Source of the DNA: CAHJXG01 sp965277495
Lineage (GTDB): Bacteria; Pseudomonadota; Alphaproteobacteria; Acetobacterales; Acetobacteraceae
Assembly (NCBI GenBank): GCA_965277495.1
Contig: OZ255824.1
Coordinates: 3,286,001-3,350,000, forward strand
Length of the DNA: 64,000 bases
Direction of reading: 5' to 3'
Shown here: in pieces, positions 62,617 through 64,000 of the stretch
Layout: each line of letters begins with the position of its first letter
How positions within the stretch are numbered: the stretch's first letter is position 1
Position numbers and translations under genes: made by a program
Notes under the pieces: model-generated
The model's input: the letters and a program-made list of their open reading frames with translations, nothing else
What the model was told of the DNA's origin: nothing
Databases searched by the model: none

Positions 62617-63073
62617 GCTTTTGGGTTGTAAGTATAGGGTGTCCTACGCGATGATTTTCCGATGCACCCAACAGATTGTAGCTGGCCAGCTCGGGTTTTT
62701 GAAGTGAACCCCTGACGTGGACAGGGTTTTGAGACCGCCTGTTAGGCTTCTCAAATGACAATCGACGCTCTGTCCTGAGCATCACCTCGGCAGGCTATGA
62801 TCCTAAACGCCGAGAACTGGTAACTTTGTAAGGGCGGGCGGCCTTCGGCCGTACCACCACGACGACGCCGACGGTCGGGGCAATCAGCCGCACAAGGCTC
62901 AACGCTGGCATGGTTTGTCCGCTCGCTGGTTGTCCCGCGTACGAGAGCACGGGTTTCGAGGCTGGCGCAACATGGTGCCCCTCACATTCGCAAACCGGCG
63001 CGATTCCTGTAGCTTCTGCAACGACGATTTGTTGATGCGGTAAACTTCCGGCCGGCTCTGGTGAAGCTCCATC
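62617..63073. other. 457-base spacer between the defence operon and the phage-like genes
   Basis: No supported gene. A TTC-loop hairpin CGGCC-TTC-GGCCG lies near 62836-62850. The AT-richer part near 62620-62640 may hold the promoter of the helicase operon, but no clear boxes were seen. Confidence 0.45.
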
Positions 63074-63628
63074 ATGAGCAAATCACAGCCCCCGCCCCCA
63101 CCGACCCTCTCCCCCTTTCAGCAGGAGCAGACCGCCACCCTGGTCCGCTCCGTCCGCGCGCGCCTGCTCGCCGACGACCCGGACCTCGCCGACGATCCGG
63201 ATTTGTGGCGTGACACGCTCGACGGCGAGAGCGACGCGGTCGACCTGATCCGCAACCTCGTCCGCGCCAGCATCGATGCCGACCTCCTCGCCGAAGCCGC
63301 CCGCAAGCGCCAGGCCGAGATCGCCGGCCGAGCCGAACGCGCCGAGCGCCGCAAGCAGGCGCTTCGCGCCGCCGCCTTCGCCCTCATCGACCTCGCCGGC
63401 ATTACGCGCCTGCCCGAGCCCGACTTCCTCGCCCGCATCCAGGCCGGGCAGCCGCACCTCGGCGACCTCGACGCCGACGCTCTCCCCACTGACTACGTCG
63501 AGGTGGAAGTCACCGTCACGCGCCGGCCGCTCAAGGACCGTCTGCTCGCCGACCTCAAGGCCGGCCAGGCGATCCCGGGCGCCGCACTGCTGCCGGGCAT
63601 GCCCTTCCTCGTCGTCACCCGCAAGTAG
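63074..63628 (+). CDS. Siphovirus Gp157-like protein
   Basis: 184-residue protein with the Gp157-type layout: LWRDTLDGESDAVDLIRNLVRASIDADLL (residues 44-72), a charged coiled helix (KRQAEIAGRAERAERRKQALR), then a strand-rich end with VEVTVTRRPLKDRLLADLKAG and IPGAALLPGMPFLVVTRK. Gp157 proteins occur beside recombination genes in temperate phages and have been linked to protection of phage DNA. The ATG follows a GGTGAAG site. It is ten bases from the RecT-like gene, so the two are probably one operon. Confidence 0.8.
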   Translation: MSKSQPPPPPTLSPFQQEQTATLVRSVRARLLADDPDLADDPDLWRDTLDGESDAVDLIRNLVRASIDADLLAEAARKRQAEIAGRAERAERRKQALRAAAFALIDLAGITRLPEPDFLARIQAGQPHLGDLDADALPTDYVEVEVTVTRRPLKDRLLADLKAGQAIPGAALLPGMPFLVVTRK

Positions 63629-63637
63629 GACCACCCC

Positions 63638-64000
63638 ATGACCGCCCTCACCAAGGTCCCATCCCCCGCGAGCGCCAGCGCCGGCTACGCCCCCGTACTC
63701 GCCCCCACGTCCTTCGGCGAACTCGTGCAGTTCTCCGAGTTGGCGGCCAAGTCGCAGCTTGTGCCGAAGGAGTACCGCAACCAGCCGGCGGACATCATGC
63801 TGGCCGTGCAGTTGGGCAGCGAGGTCGGTTTGCGTCCGATGCAGGCACTGCAAAACATCGCCGTCATCAACGGCCGGCCATGCGTCTGGGGCGACGCCCT
63901 GCCGGGTTTGTGCAAAGCCAGCCCCGTCTACGAGGACATCATCGAGACCTGGGAGAACCCGGACGACCCGGACCGCCTCACCGCTGTCTGCACCGCCAAG
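63638..64000 (+). CDS. RecT-family single-strand annealing protein (3' end outside window)
   Basis: First 121 residues of a phage RecT-like recombinase: FGELVQFSELAAKSQLVPKEYRNQ (about residues 28-51), the conserved MLAVQLGSEVGLRPMQALQNI (54-74), and AVINGRPCVWGDALPGL. Such proteins anneal complementary single strands during phage recombination. The gene continues beyond the right edge. With the Gp157-like gene it shows that the island includes phage-derived functions. Confidence 0.85.
   Translation, partial: MTALTKVPSPASASAGYAPVLAPTSFGELVQFSELAAKSQLVPKEYRNQPADIMLAVQLGSEVGLRPMQALQNIAVINGRPCVWGDALPGLCKASPVYEDIIETWENPDDPDRLTAVCTAK

Noticed and set aside
62690..62780. Possible end of another insertion sequence near the helicase gene
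   Set aside because: The sequence looked IS-like at a glance, but I could not identify paired ends, a duplication or transposase residues.

Overview
The window is GC-rich alphaproteobacterial chromosome, most likely Rhodospirillales and probably Acetobacteraceae. The reasons are a CcrM-type GANTC methylase gene, a three-gene petABC bc1 operon, a two-domain cold-shock protein, DUF1285/DUF6111/DUF4169 genes, and the gene order rplU-rpmA-obgE-proB-proA-nadD-rsfS-rlmH-gpmI-M23-S41. This placement is an inference from gene content and order; no 16S gene is present.

Positions 1 to about 46,930 are ordinary core genome. In order they hold: ETF-ubiquinone oxidoreductase (cut by the left edge), a uracil-DNA glycosylase, moaB, a radical SAM protein, rnhB, ccrM, an AI-2E-type exporter with an extra C-terminal domain, a BaiN-like flavoprotein, a trypsin-like protease, a double cold-shock protein, a lytic transglycosylase, a wrecked IS701-type transposase, putA, arfB, an ankyrin-like secreted protein and tspO. 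Next come the MoxR/DUF58/DUF4159 cell-envelope operon (minus strand) and, divergent from it, a DUF1285-Nudix-DUF6111-cca-ABC exporter operon. These are followed by a double helix-hairpin-helix protein, hemF, petABC, mtnP, rppH, a polysaccharide deacetylase-like protein, ctpA, an EnvC-like gene, gpmI, rlmH, rsfS, nadD, proA, proB, obgE, rpmA and rplU. The last nine, read as one minus-strand series, start from a clear promoter in front of rplU.

A tRNA-Ser(CGA) gene at 46,932-47,021, divergent from rplU, marks the boundary of an accessory island that runs to the right edge. Its first part (47.0-52.3 kb) is lower in GC and carries a small excisionase-like HTH protein, palindrome-rich DNA, a 417-residue protein I do not recognise, a zinc-ribbon protein resembling the front of an IS1595-type transposase, five perfectly phased 23-bp direct repeats (iteron-like), and a small membrane protein. 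The second part (52.35-62.62 kb) is a minus-strand defence operon: a PLD-like/SNF2 helicase, a DUF4391-like protein, a type III Mod methyltransferase and a type III Res subunit. Res is cut in two by a 1,294-bp ISAs1-family element with 17-bp perfect terminal inverted repeats and a 10-bp target duplication. Removing the element and one copy of the duplication restores the res frame exactly. The transposase of that element is itself broken by a roughly 50-bp palindromic insert. The right edge holds a phage-type Gp157-like gene and the start of a RecT-like annealing protein.

Family names rest on reading the translations and remembered motifs; no database search was run. Start codons were chosen from Shine-Dalgarno sequences, gene overlaps and expected N-termini.
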